Source of the DNA: Mucilaginibacter terrenus
GTDB lineage: Bacteria > Bacteroidota > Bacteroidia > Sphingobacteriales > Sphingobacteriaceae
Length of the DNA stretch: 64,000 bases
Direction of reading: 5' to 3'
Assembly (NCBI RefSeq): GCF_003432065.1
Contig: NZ_QWDE01000002.1
Span: 62,001 to 126,000 of the forward strand
The notes under the pieces were generated by a model that was not told the origin of the DNA, ran no database searches, and saw only the letters and a list, made by a program, of their open reading frames with translations. Each line of letters starts with the position of its first letter. Positions within the stretch are counted from its first letter, which is position 1. This document shows, piece after piece, positions 1 to 7,351 of this stretch. Position numbers and translations under genes: made by a program.

Positions 1-63
1 AGCGCCGGTCAGTTGCTGGCTGAACTGTTCGTGCAAGTACACTTATCATTTAAACAACACCAT

Positions 64-468
64 ATGAGCCACGCACCCATTGACACCGAACTGGAAGCGG
101 AGCTTCAGGAGGTTTATCTACAGGCCACCCTTTGGCTGCAGGACATTTCGTTCCTGGAAACGGAGACCCATTTTTTCCGTTCGCTGATAGACCGCTACGA
201 GCTCGCTGCCGCTAACGGCCAGCCCCGCCCGTTTGAGGAACTGGTCAGTACGCAGCAGGAACGGCTGCAAACGCTTAAAGCGAAGATCCCAGAATTCCTG
301 GCTTTTGTCGAACCTTACCTGGGAGACCTCAAAAAGCCCATGCACCTGGACTTCCTGAACCGTTATAATATGCTGCAAAAAGAACTGAGCGGCTTGTTCG
401 CCGCCGTCAGGGCAACAAAGAAGGAGCTCTTCGACTATACCGAGCGCCTGCTACCGACCAGTAAATGA
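64..468 (+). CDS. Small helical protein of unknown function
   Basis: A soluble protein of about 134 residues with no signal peptide or membrane segment. It is rich in Leu, Glu and Phe and should be almost entirely helical. I chose the ATG at 64 because the reading frame upstream of it has no better start, and because a frame open from base 2 ends at a TGA (65-67) that overlaps this ATG, which would fit translational coupling to a gene lying left of the window. The segment around residues 20-45 (WLQDISFLETETHFFRSL) resembles the N-terminal part of the next gene (FYQLETGFLQERL), so the two may be distant paralogues. I do not recognise a named family and assign no function. Confidence 0.6.
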   Translation: MSHAPIDTELEAELQEVYLQATLWLQDISFLETETHFFRSLIDRYELAAANGQPRPFEELVSTQQERLQTLKAKIPEFLAFVEPYLGDLKKPMHLDFLNRYNMLQKELSGLFAAVRATKKELFDYTERLLPTSK

Positions 469-617
469 CTAAATCGCCGTGGTAAATATCTGGGTAGGGC
501 AGCAGTTGCAAATGCGCGAACAGCAGGTGACGCAGGCTTGTCCCCTAATGACGGTCGTCATCACCGCGGCTGCCGGCGATCATTTTTCCGACAAGGACTG
601 CACCTTAATCTTGTAGC

Positions 618-998
618 ATGAAAAAGACCAGTATCAAACATTTGACCTTTGCGCATCAGTCCACCCTGCGCAGCCTAGCGTTCTACCAGCTGGAAACCGG
701 CTTTTTACAGGAACGGCTGGAAGAGGTAGCCAGCGACAATACCGCGCATGAAGTTGCAGTTCAGGTCGAGCATTTTCAAAACCAGTTGATTATCCATCGC
801 AATCAGTTGGATCGGCTCCACCACCGCATCCGGGAAAACCTCGACCAGGTCGCTGCGGAATTAAAGCTTTCTGAAAATTTCATCCGGCAGGCGACGGTAG
901 ATGCGGCCGATCAGATCGCAAAAGATTACGCGCAGGAAGAAAAACTATTTCAGGAAATGAGATTTGACTTCTACCGTTTTGCTGAGCAATGGATGTGA
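618..998 (+). CDS. Small coiled-coil protein of unknown function
   Basis: A 126-residue protein, highly charged, without signal peptide or membrane segment, and predicted by eye to form a helical bundle or coiled coil through most of its length. It follows the previous small helical protein on the same strand after a 149-bp gap in which I see no gene, and shares with it an aromatic/acidic N-terminal segment. The neighbouring permease downstream is broken, so these two small genes may be survivors of a larger transferred block. The base composition here looks more GC-rich than the kdp region. Function is unknown. Confidence 0.6.
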   Translation: MKKTSIKHLTFAHQSTLRSLAFYQLETGFLQERLEEVASDNTAHEVAVQVEHFQNQLIIHRNQLDRLHHRIRENLDQVAAELKLSENFIRQATVDAADQIAKDYAQEEKLFQEMRFDFYRFAEQWM

Positions 999-1118
999 TC
1001 ATTGAACCAGCCCTCTTTTGCAAAGCCTTAGAAGGCTATCCCGTTCGGCGGCTCTTTTGGGCGACACCTAAGCAATTGGGCTAGGCGCTGCCTGCAGACC
1101 ACACCAGGCTTAACTTTG

Positions 1119-1906
1119 ATGATTAACAGCACGCTTATGCCACTCACTGAAAACTTTGCCGCCTTTCTCGAGCAAACCGGTCAGATCGGCCGGTTCGCCG
1201 GCCGGTTCTTTTCGTCGGGGCTGAAACCGCGCTATGAGTTCCGTGAGCTCCTGGCGCAGTCTTTCATCATTGGCTACCAGTCGCTGCCCTTGGTAGGCCT
1301 GACCGGTTTTATCATGGGACTGGTGCTCACCATGCAGCTCCGGCCGAGCCTGGTAGAATACGGCGTCCAGTCACAATTGCCGGTAATGGTCGGCATTGCC
1401 ATCGTCCGTGAGATCGGCCCGGTCATTACGGCTCTTATCTTTGCCGGCAAGATCGCCAGCAGCATCGGCGCGGAACTCGGTTCGATGAAAGTCACCGAGC
1501 AGATCGATGCCATGGAGGTCAGCGGTACTAACCCCTTCAAATACCTGGTCGCTACCCGCATTCTCGCCAGTACGCTGATGCTGCCGATGCTGACGATATT
1601 GGGGGATCCGTCTCCCTTTTTGGCCCCTACATCGGCGTCAACATCCGGTCGGTGACAAGTTTCCGTTTGTTTTTTGACCAGGTTTTTAGGAGCTTGAGCT
1701 TCGGCGACATCTTACCGGCGTTGATCAAGACCTTTTTCTTTGGTTTCGCCGTCGGGCTGATCGGTTGTTACAAAGGTTATTTTTCTAGTAAGGGCACAAG
1801 GGGCGTAGGTCATTCGGCCAATTCGGCGGTGGTCCTTTCCTCTGTTATCATTTTTATCATTGATCTGCTGGCAGTCCAGTTTACCGACCTGATCGGCTTA
1901 AACTGA
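1119..1906 (+). pseudogene. MlaE-type ABC permease, frameshifted
   Basis: The two halves read as one MlaE/YrbE permease, the membrane subunit of MCE-type phospholipid transporters. The first frame (to 1655) has the family core GLVLTMQLRPSLVEYGVQ and the REIGPVITALIFAGKIASSIGAELGSM region (given in two pieces: REIGPVITALIFAG, then KIASSIGAELGSM). It loses the family near ILGD at about 1600. The reading then resumes in another frame as SVSLFGPYIGVNIRSV and runs to the stop at 1906. A single missing base in the GATCC at about 1606-1610 (GAT TCC becoming GATCC) restores one frame of about 260 residues, the normal length. It is either a real disabling mutation or a sequencing error. The remnant ATPase next door favours real decay. 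Confidence 0.8.
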
Positions 1907-1911
1907 ACCGT

Positions 1912-2076
1912 ATGAGAGCCGCCGATCCCGTTATCGTTGTTGAACACGTCTATAAGCGTTTCGGCAGCAACGCCGTGCTGAAAGATTTCAGCCTGACGGT
2001 TCAGGCCAGGGAAAATGTTGTCGTGCCTCACCACGAAACTACTTTTACCCTGGCTTTTCCAATTGCCCCTTTTTAA
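1912..2076 (+). pseudogene. MlaF-type ABC ATPase, N-terminal remnant
   Basis: Starts 5 bases after the permease stop and begins like an MlaF/YrbF ATPase: IVVEHVYKRFGSNAVLKDFS followed by LTVQARENVVV. At the point where the Walker A loop (G-x-x-G-x-G-K-S) should follow, the sequence changes at about 2024-2027 to unrelated codons and stops at 2074-2076 after 54 residues. No Walker A, signature or Walker B motif exists downstream, so this is a truncated gene and the position marks a deletion or insertion junction. Together with the frameshifted permease it is the dead remainder of an MCE-type lipid transporter operon. The substrate-binding MCE subunit is absent. Confidence 0.75.
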
Positions 2077-2277
2077 TCACATCCCGCTGCATGTTGTGCA
2101 CTAGCGCTTTACTCTTTGTTAATGTGTTATCGGTGTTTTCATTGTTACCATACACGGCTCCGCACCACTAAGATCGTTCAACCGTGTGGACAATCAGCCC
2201 TGAAGATGATGCATGTCATGGCAGTTGCCTGCGAGGCTACCGAGATTTGTTACGATAGCTCATCAAGCAACAATATC

Positions 2278-2463
2278 ATGAAAGAACAAGTCAAAAAAAT
2301 GGGAACACAAGGTAGCGCCATCTACGGGATGGCTGTTTTAGGCGCATTGGTCTATTTCATTCAACACGCTCATACCTTTTGGAACGGCGCAGTAGGAATC
2401 ATAAAAGCTATTTTCTGGCCAGCCATGGTTATTTATAAGGTTCTTGAACTATTAAAGTTGTGA
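2278..2463 (+). CDS. Small single-pass or hairpin membrane protein
   Basis: A 61-residue protein with two hydrophobic stretches, approximately residues 12-25 (YGMAVLGALVYFI) and 35-52 (AVGIIKAIFWPAMVIYKV), so probably an inner-membrane hairpin. The longer open frame from 2116 adds a Cys/His-rich segment that looks non-coding. I prefer the ATG at 2278 (MKEQVKKMG), with a later ATG at 2299 as alternative. Its last codons overlap the GTG start of the zinc-ribbon gene (2460), which suggests that the two are translated together. Function is unknown; small proteins of this look are common in Sphingobacteriaceae. Confidence 0.6.
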   Translation: MKEQVKKMGTQGSAIYGMAVLGALVYFIQHAHTFWNGAVGIIKAIFWPAMVIYKVLELLKL

Positions 2464-2642
2464 GCACCACATTAGAAAATAATTCAACCGCAGAGGAATT
2501 GCCCGTATGCCGGCGATGTAAGCGTCCTTGTGATGCACGGATACCGCGTGGGCAACTGGTTAAACTTTTGTTAGGCCTACTTCCTTTAAAGCATTATGTG
2601 TGTTATCGGTGTGACCGAAAGTTTTATAAATGGTCAACTTGA
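2460..2642 (+). CDS. Small two-CxxC zinc-ribbon protein (paralogue of the gene at 36243)
   Basis: A 60-residue protein starting at a GTG that overlaps the stop codon of the preceding gene. It has two knuckles, CRRC at about residues 17-20 and CYRC near residue 48, separated by RIPRGQLVKLLLGLLPLKHY. That arrangement should bind one zinc ion. The sequence lines up along its length with the protein at 36243: both read C-x2-C-x-R, then R-I-x-R-G-x-L-V-K-x-L-L, L-K-H-Y-x-C-x2-C-x-R-x-F-Y-K. The hydrophobic LVKLLLGLL segment between the knuckles is too short for a membrane anchor but may pack on a partner. The role is unknown; nucleic acid or protein binding would be usual for a zinc ribbon. Confidence 0.7.
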   Translation: MSTTLENNSTAEELPVCRRCKRPCDARIPRGQLVKLLLGLLPLKHYVCYRCDRKFYKWST

Positions 2643-2751
2643 CCCTCTGATATGTGTCGATGGCGAGGTCGCCCGAACTTAGGTTTTCTAATGACAGCGC
2701 TAACACCATGAGTATTCCCATGCCTAATGAATGTAATTGCATCCACGGCGT

Positions 2752-3165
2752 TCAATGTGGTAGCCTGTGCCTGATAAGGCCATACACATAGGTACCCAAT
2801 AACGAGCCAATAATGACCATTACAAAGGTAGTATAGCCATAACCCAAATTAACAAACATGGGCCCTGGGCAGGCTCCTGCCAGCGCCCAGCCCAAGCCAA
2901 AAATGGTACCACCGATAATATATTTAGGCCAGCGGTTGTCTTTTTGTTGAAATTTGATCATTTGGCCAGTATGATCTTTTAGGTGAAACCGCTTAATAAG
3001 GTAAACGGACAGCATGCCCAGCACGACGGCTGTGCCGATAATTCCATACATCTGAAACGATTGAAACCGGAACATTTCCTGGATACGATACCAGGAAGCT
3101 GCTTCGGATTTCACCATGATGATACCAAATATAATCCCGGCTATTATGAATCTCAGTCCTTTCAT
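2752..3165 (-). CDS. YeeE/YedE-type sulfur transport membrane protein, short form (DUF6691-like)
   Basis: A 137-residue integral membrane protein with about four transmembrane helices. It carries the family signature GACPGP (in GWALAGACPGPMFVNLGYGY), where the conserved cysteine is thought to relay sulfur species through the channel in the YeeE/TsuA family. It lies 2 bases after the stop of the next upstream gene, a second YeeE-type protein with the complementary GGCTSGH signature. Such split pairs correspond to the two halves of one full-length transporter. It is the last gene of the minus-strand sulfur operon. The likely substrate is thiosulfate or another sulfane-sulfur compound, by family and context only. 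Confidence 0.8.
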   Translation of the reverse strand: MKGLRFIIAGIIFGIIMVKSEAASWYRIQEMFRFQSFQMYGIIGTAVVLGMLSVYLIKRFHLKDHTGQMIKFQQKDNRWPKYIIGGTIFGLGWALAGACPGPMFVNLGYGYTTFVMVIIGSLLGTYVYGLIRHRLPH

Positions 3166-3167
3166 AG

Positions 3168-3725
3168 TTAAAATATTAACGGTAATATCATGTGTGTCAT
3201 GAGCAGCCCGCCGGCGAAAAAACCGATGACGGCCCAGAGCGACGGTAGCTGGAGATTAGATAAACCACTGATGGCATGCCCCGAGGTACAGCCTCCGGCA
3301 TAGCGCGAACCGAAACCAACTAAAAAACCGCCGCCTGATAAGATCAACAGACCCTTGAGGCTGGCAGCGAAATGCCAGTTAAAGATAGCCAACGGATTAA
3401 AGCCACCATCAAAAGGGACACCTAATGATCTCAGATCATGCACCGTGGCTGCAGATAACTTCAAGGGCGCATTACTTTTCAGGATGGTTGATGCCAGAAA
3501 TCCGCCGAGGATAGAACCCAGTAAGAATAATAAATTCCAGCGCTGGGTCTTCCAGTCAAAATCAAAGAAGGCGTTCCTCTTTCCTGCGCCGGCCAGCGTG
3601 CAAATTGTTCTTAGGTTGGAAGAAAAGCCAAAGGACTTGCCATAGTAAAGCAACAGAACCATAATAAAGGCGATGGCTATGCCCGATACATACCAGGGCC
3701 AGGGTTGTTTAAGTATTTCGAACAT
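3168..3725 (-). CDS. YeeE/YedE-type sulfur transport membrane protein, long half
   Basis: A 185-residue membrane protein with an N-terminal anchor (WYVSGIAIAFIMVLLLYYG), a loop, then about four more helices. The signature GSRYAGGCTSGHAISGLS is present, including the conserved cysteine of the YeeE/YedE family. It is the first half of a split transporter whose second half is the adjacent downstream gene. It starts 17 bases below the persulfide dioxygenase-rhodanese gene. The pair probably moves thiosulfate or a related sulfur species across the inner membrane in support of that enzyme. A short palindrome (GTTAA-AATA-TTAAC, 3167-3180) spans its stop codon. Confidence 0.85.
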   Translation of the reverse strand: MFEILKQPWPWYVSGIAIAFIMVLLLYYGKSFGFSSNLRTICTLAGAGKRNAFFDFDWKTQRWNLLFLLGSILGGFLASTILKSNAPLKLSAATVHDLRSLGVPFDGGFNPLAIFNWHFAASLKGLLILSGGGFLVGFGSRYAGGCTSGHAISGLSNLQLPSLWAVIGFFAGGLLMTHMILPLIF

Positions 3726-3742
3726 TTGGTTTCGGTATTAAA

Positions 3743-5164
3743 TTAAAGCATCGTGTTGGGGCAAACATACGGGCTGATGTTAAACTTACCCGTCTCTTTA
3801 AGTGCTTTAAATCCCCCGCTAATATTGATCAGGCGTTCGTACCCCCGTGCTTTCAGGATAGAAATGAAGATCATGGACCGATAGCCACTTGCACAATGTA
3901 CATAATAGGTTTTGTTTTTATCCACCTGGCTCAGGTGATTATTGATATTATCCAATGGGACGTTCTCGGCGCCGATGATATGTTCCGAATTGAATTCACT
4001 GGCTTTACGTACGTCCAGGATATTCACCTCCCTAACACTTAGTTTCAAATCCTCAACCTCTTCAGCAGACAAGCATTCAATTTTGTCGGTATCTTTCCCT
4101 GCTGCCATCCAGGCTCTATAACCACCCTGCAAATAACCTAAAGCATAGTCGTAACCTACACGGGCCAGCCGTGTGACTACTTCTTCCACCTGGTCATTTT
4201 CAGCAACGATCAAAATCGGCTGGTTGATATCGCTCATCATGGCACCAACCCACGGTGCAAAGCTACCTTCAATCCCTATATTAATAGATTTGGGTATAAA
4301 TCCCCGGGCAAAAACCTCTGGAGCGCGGGTATCCAGCACAATAGCGGCTGTTTCATTGGCAGCGGCTTCGAATGCATGCACAGACAAAGGGGTAGTTCCC
4401 TGGCTAAGGATGGCGTCGATGCTTTTATAGCCCTCTTTGTTCATTTTCACATTCATCGGAAAATAAGCAGGTGGAGGCATAAGGCCGCGGGTTACCTCCA
4501 CAATAAATTCGTCCCGCGTCATATTTGCGCGTAGCGCATAGTTGTATTTTTTTTGATTACCCAAAGTGTCCGTAGTTTCCCTACTCATATTTTTACCACA
4601 GGCAGAACCTGCACCATGCGCAGGATAGATGATGATGTCATCATTCAGGGGCATGATCTTGTTGCGCAAGGAGTCGTATAATGTACCGGCCAGTTCTTCC
4701 TGTGTAAGGTGCGCCGCTTTTTGGGCAAGGTCCGGACGACCCACATCCCCTATGAATAGCGTGTCGCCCGAGAAAAGAGCCGTTTCTTTACCGGTCTCAT
4801 CGGTTAGCAGGAAACAGGCTGATTCCAGCGTATGCCCCGGTGTATGCAATATTTTTATCTTTATTTTACCTAAGGCGAATTCTTCCCCATCTCCAGCCAC
4901 GTAAGCCTTAAAACCCGGTTTAGCAGTCGGTCCATAGATAATGCTGGCGCCTGTTTTATCAGCCAGGTCAATATGACCTGAGACGAAGTCGGCATGAAAA
5001 TGCGTTTCAAAAACATATTTGATCTGCGCGCCGGCTGCTTTAGCTTTCTGAATATACGGTTCTACTTCACGAAGCGGGTCTACGATGGCCGCTTCATTTT
5101 CTGATTGGATGTAGTACGCTCCCTGAGCTAAACATCCGGTGTAAATTTGTTCTATGATCATCAC
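3743..5164 (-). CDS. Persulfide dioxygenase-rhodanese fusion (CstB-like MBL-fold protein)
   Basis: A 473-residue cytoplasmic enzyme with three domains. Residues 1-240 form a metallo-beta-lactamase fold with the iron-binding THFHADFVSGH at 54-64 and later FSGDTLFIGDVGRPD and YPAHGAGS motifs, typical of ETHE1/CstB persulfide dioxygenases. Residues about 260-360 are a rhodanese-like domain in which I find no catalytic cysteine loop. Residues about 370-473 are an active rhodanese with HCASGYRS (Cys424). This is the CstB layout, in which persulfide sulfur is oxidised and transferred to give thiosulfate. The neighbouring YeeE pair and TauE-like exporter fit export or uptake of sulfur products. A palindrome, ACTAAA-ATA-TTTAGT, sits directly upstream at 5163-5177. 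Confidence 0.9.
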   Translation of the reverse strand: MMIIEQIYTGCLAQGAYYIQSENEAAIVDPLREVEPYIQKAKAAGAQIKYVFETHFHADFVSGHIDLADKTGASIIYGPTAKPGFKAYVAGDGEEFALGKIKIKILHTPGHTLESACFLLTDETGKETALFSGDTLFIGDVGRPDLAQKAAHLTQEELAGTLYDSLRNKIMPLNDDIIIYPAHGAGSACGKNMSRETTDTLGNQKKYNYALRANMTRDEFIVEVTRGLMPPPAYFPMNVKMNKEGYKSIDAILSQGTTPLSVHAFEAAANETAAIVLDTRAPEVFARGFIPKSINIGIEGSFAPWVGAMMSDINQPILIVAENDQVEEVVTRLARVGYDYALGYLQGGYRAWMAAGKDTDKIECLSAEEVEDLKLSVREVNILDVRKASEFNSEHIIGAENVPLDNINNHLSQVDKNKTYYVHCASGYRSMIFISILKARGYERLINISGGFKALKETGKFNISPYVCPNTML

Positions 5165-5177
5165 TAAAATATTTAGT
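5163..5177. promoter_or_regulatory. Palindrome at the start of the persulfide gene
   Basis: Perfect 6-bp arms ACTAAA and TTTAGT with a 3-bp centre, overlapping the ATG region of the dioxygenase-rhodanese gene. A related AT-rich palindrome (GTTAA-AATA-TTAAC) lies at 3167-3180 between the two YeeE genes. An operator for the local Crp/Fnr regulator is possible, but AT-rich palindromes of this size also arise by chance. Confidence 0.25.
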
Positions 5178-5227
5178 TAATTTTATACAAATGTGCGCAG
5201 ACAGTTATTCCTAAACGGTGATAAAAG

Positions 5228-5465
5228 TCACACGGCGTGATTTTCATCTTTACCACCGGAACAGAAATGCCGGCTCGGCGGTTCCGCACACGAACCCAGC
5301 GCACACCCCGGATTGATTATTGCCTGGAAAAGCAGCACTAAGCTCAGTAAGCCAAACAGCCTGTTTGATCAGCAACCGACACGCATAGTACCGTAAGGCT
5401 GATGAGCAATCGCAGTATCCTGATCAGGCCCCAGCCCATCATGAGTTGTTTTTGAAAGTTTTCAT
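5228..5465 (-). pseudogene. Small cysteine-containing membrane protein, frameshifted
   Basis: On the minus strand an ATG (5465-5463) overlaps the TGA of the TauE-like gene but soon meets a stop. A second start (ATGATG at 5442) reads MMGWGLIRILRLLISLTVLC and then VSVADQTG before stopping. One base later in phase the protein continues as LFGLLSLVLLFQAIINPGCA, then LGSCAEPPSRHFCSGGKDENHAV, to a stop at 5228-5230. One missing G at the TG/LF junction would join these into a roughly 70-residue membrane protein of the DUF2892 type with a Cys-rich tail, often seen in sulfur operons. A second missing base near 5443 would extend it to the coupled ATG. I call it a broken gene; sequencing error is the alternative. 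Confidence 0.6.
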
Positions 5466-6274
5466 GGCGTTTGTTTTTTTAAGAAAAGTTCTTTAACAAT
5501 AATGTAAGTGCCCATCATCAGCACGAACCAGCCGAACCCCTTTTTTAATTTTTGGCCGCTGATCTGTTTACTGAGCGCTTCGCCGGCGATTATCCCGGCG
5601 ATGGCAATGGCGGTAATCTTAAGCAAGAATAACCAGTTAATGTCAAAGTGGCCCAGGTCACCTATAAAACCGATCAGTGAGTTTAGTGCAATGATCAGCA
5701 GGGATGTGCCGACAGCCTCTTTCATCGGTAAGCCAATGAGCAGTACCAAAGTGGGTATCAACAGAAACCCGCCACCTGCACCGAGTAGGCCGGTTGCCAG
5801 ACCTATCGCTACACCGGTTAACAGCAATCTGGGTATATGTACCCCTTTTTTACTTGTTTCACCAGACTTAAGCTTGTTGTTATCGCCAATCATTGCTAAC
5901 GACGCGGCGATCATGAGTATCGCAAATAACACCATGGTCGCTAAATAGCGGGTTACACTGAAGCCTCCGATCATGAGTAGCTGGTCCGGAATAATTGGGA
6001 TGAGGTATCTGCGTGTCAGGAATACGGTGGTTATAGAAGACAGGCCGAACAGCAGGGCCGTTTTGATACGCACCAAGCCTTTGCGGTAACTGTTTATAGC
6101 GCCGACCAGACTGGTAGAGCCGACAATAAAAAGGGAGTAAGACGTAGACAAAACCGGATTAAGGCCGAACAGATACACCAAGACCGGTACCGTCAATATC
6201 GATCCGCCGCCCCCTATAAGGCCTAATGAAATGCCGATCAAAGCCGACGCGATATAAGCTAATATTTCCATCAT
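5462..6274 (-). CDS. TauE/SafE-family sulfite/sulfonate exporter
   Basis: A 270-residue inner-membrane protein with about eight hydrophobic segments. It has the twin glycine-rich repeats of the TauE/SafE family: GISLGLIGGGGSILTVPVLV near the N-terminus and GLATGLLGAGGGFLLIPTLV in the second half. Members export sulfite, sulfoacetate or other organosulfur anions. It lies between the Crp/Fnr regulator and the broken small membrane gene, whose putative ATG overlaps its stop. In this operon, removal of sulfite made by the persulfide dioxygenase is the most natural role, which is inference from context. Confidence 0.85.
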   Translation of the reverse strand: MMEILAYIASALIGISLGLIGGGGSILTVPVLVYLFGLNPVLSTSYSLFIVGSTSLVGAINSYRKGLVRIKTALLFGLSSITTVFLTRRYLIPIIPDQLLMIGGFSVTRYLATMVLFAILMIAASLAMIGDNNKLKSGETSKKGVHIPRLLLTGVAIGLATGLLGAGGGFLLIPTLVLLIGLPMKEAVGTSLLIIALNSLIGFIGDLGHFDINWLFLLKITAIAIAGIIAGEALSKQISGQKLKKGFGWFVLMMGTYIIVKELFLKKQTP

Positions 6275-6327
6275 TTGAATTGTGAGTCAAAGATGGCGGC
6301 TTGGGGACAGGATCACGGTGACTTAGG

Positions 6328-6990
6328 TCACACTTCGTCTTTTTTTAACCATTTAATCCAGTTGCGATGCAAGCGAACCTCTCCGCGTTGTTCCATTTTC
6401 TTTAACAAACGCGAGATCACCTCCCGTGAAGAATTCAAATCGGAGGCTATCTCACTGTGGGAAAGTTTGAGCTCCGCAGATTTTAGCTGGCGATACTGCT
6501 TTTGCAGGTAAAAAAACAGACGCTCATCCATAGCGCGAAATGCTACATCGTCAATCACGGTGAGCAATTCCTCAAACCGGAGCCGGTAGGTTTCGAGTAC
6601 GAAATAATACCAGGTTTTGTACCGGCGCATCAGGTCGTCCATGTAACCTATCGGTATCATCAATACGGTGGTATCTTCCACAGCTTTAGCCATCACCTGG
6701 CTGGTTTCCTGTTTGGTGGCACAGATCATCGACAGCGCGCAGGCGTTACCCGGCTCCAGGTAATACATGAAAAATTCACCTCCATCTTCGCCTTGACGGT
6801 ACAGTTTCACCCTCCCAGTAACAATAAGCATAGTAGCTCTCATATACTGGCCCGTTTGCATCAGCAGTTCACCCGCCTTATAGGCATTTTGTTTAGCATG
6901 ATCACCTAAAAACCTTTTCAGTTCAGGTTCAAATTGTGGGAACAGCTTGGTAAGGTAATCATCGGTCGCCCGATTATCAGTATCAGTCAT
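6328..6990 (-). CDS. Crp/Fnr-family transcriptional regulator of the sulfur operon
   Basis: A 220-residue regulator. Residues about 20-135 form a cyclic-nucleotide-type sensor domain (AGELLMQTGQYMRATMLIVTG, split as AGELLMQTGQ and MLIVTGRVKLYRQG), and the C-terminus has a Crp-type helix-turn-helix (SHSEIASDLNSSREVISRLL). There is no N-terminal Cys cluster for an Fnr iron-sulfur centre. Two cysteines lie close together in CALSMIC. They could sense sulfur or redox state, but this is speculation. It is the first gene of the minus-strand sulfur cluster, 53 bp upstream of the TauE-like gene, and is the obvious candidate regulator. Confidence 0.85.
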   Translation of the reverse strand: MTDTDNRATDDYLTKLFPQFEPELKRFLGDHAKQNAYKAGELLMQTGQYMRATMLIVTGRVKLYRQGEDGGEFFMYYLEPGNACALSMICATKQETSQVMAKAVEDTTVLMIPIGYMDDLMRRYKTWYYFVLETYRLRFEELLTVIDDVAFRAMDERLFFYLQKQYRQLKSAELKLSHSEIASDLNSSREVISRLLKKMEQRGEVRLHRNWIKWLKKDEV

Positions 6991-7089
6991 CCTGTAAAAT
7001 TAAAAGTAACATAAGGGATTCGGCTGGCGCCTGGCAGCCTCCTAAAGCGTTGAACTATAACCGACGATACGGCCAACCTTACAGATAGC

Positions 7090-7198
7090 ACATCGCCTAG
7101 AACAAGATAGGGATATTCTGATAAGTTGCGCAAAGCAAAACTAACACCAACGAACTTCAGTTACTTAGTGCTCCATAAGTTTTGCTATTGGGCGATGT
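7090..7198. other. Nested inverted repeats in the leader of the kdp response regulator
   Basis: Two nested inverted repeats lie in the gap between the divergent Crp gene and the response regulator. The outer arms are ACATCGCC (7090-7097) and GGCGATGT (7191-7198). The inner arms are AGCAAAACT (7134-7142) and AGTTTTGCT (7178-7186). On the right side the arms are only 4 nt apart, on the left 36 nt. This could be a structured 5' leader or the termini of a small decayed insertion. The rest of the gap from 6991 to 7351 holds nothing else that I recognise; an in-frame extension of the regulator to an ATG at 7208 looks non-coding. Confidence 0.5.
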
Positions 7199-7351
7199 AC
7201 GCTAATCATGAGCAATACGCTTGCAAAGACAAGTACAAAACCCGCGAGGTGGATCAAGGGAATTGTTCATGAAGTAGCAGGCAGGACAAGGCCCGTTATT
7301 TCTTCAGAAGGCCTTTGTAACCCAGCAATAATCTATATTATTGCATTCACA

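Noticed and set aside
1998..2110. Third zinc-ribbon copy near the ATPase truncation (frame reading TKLLLPWL)
   Set aside because: The resemblance is limited to one hydrophobic stretch, with no CxxC motifs and a stop soon after; chance is sufficient.
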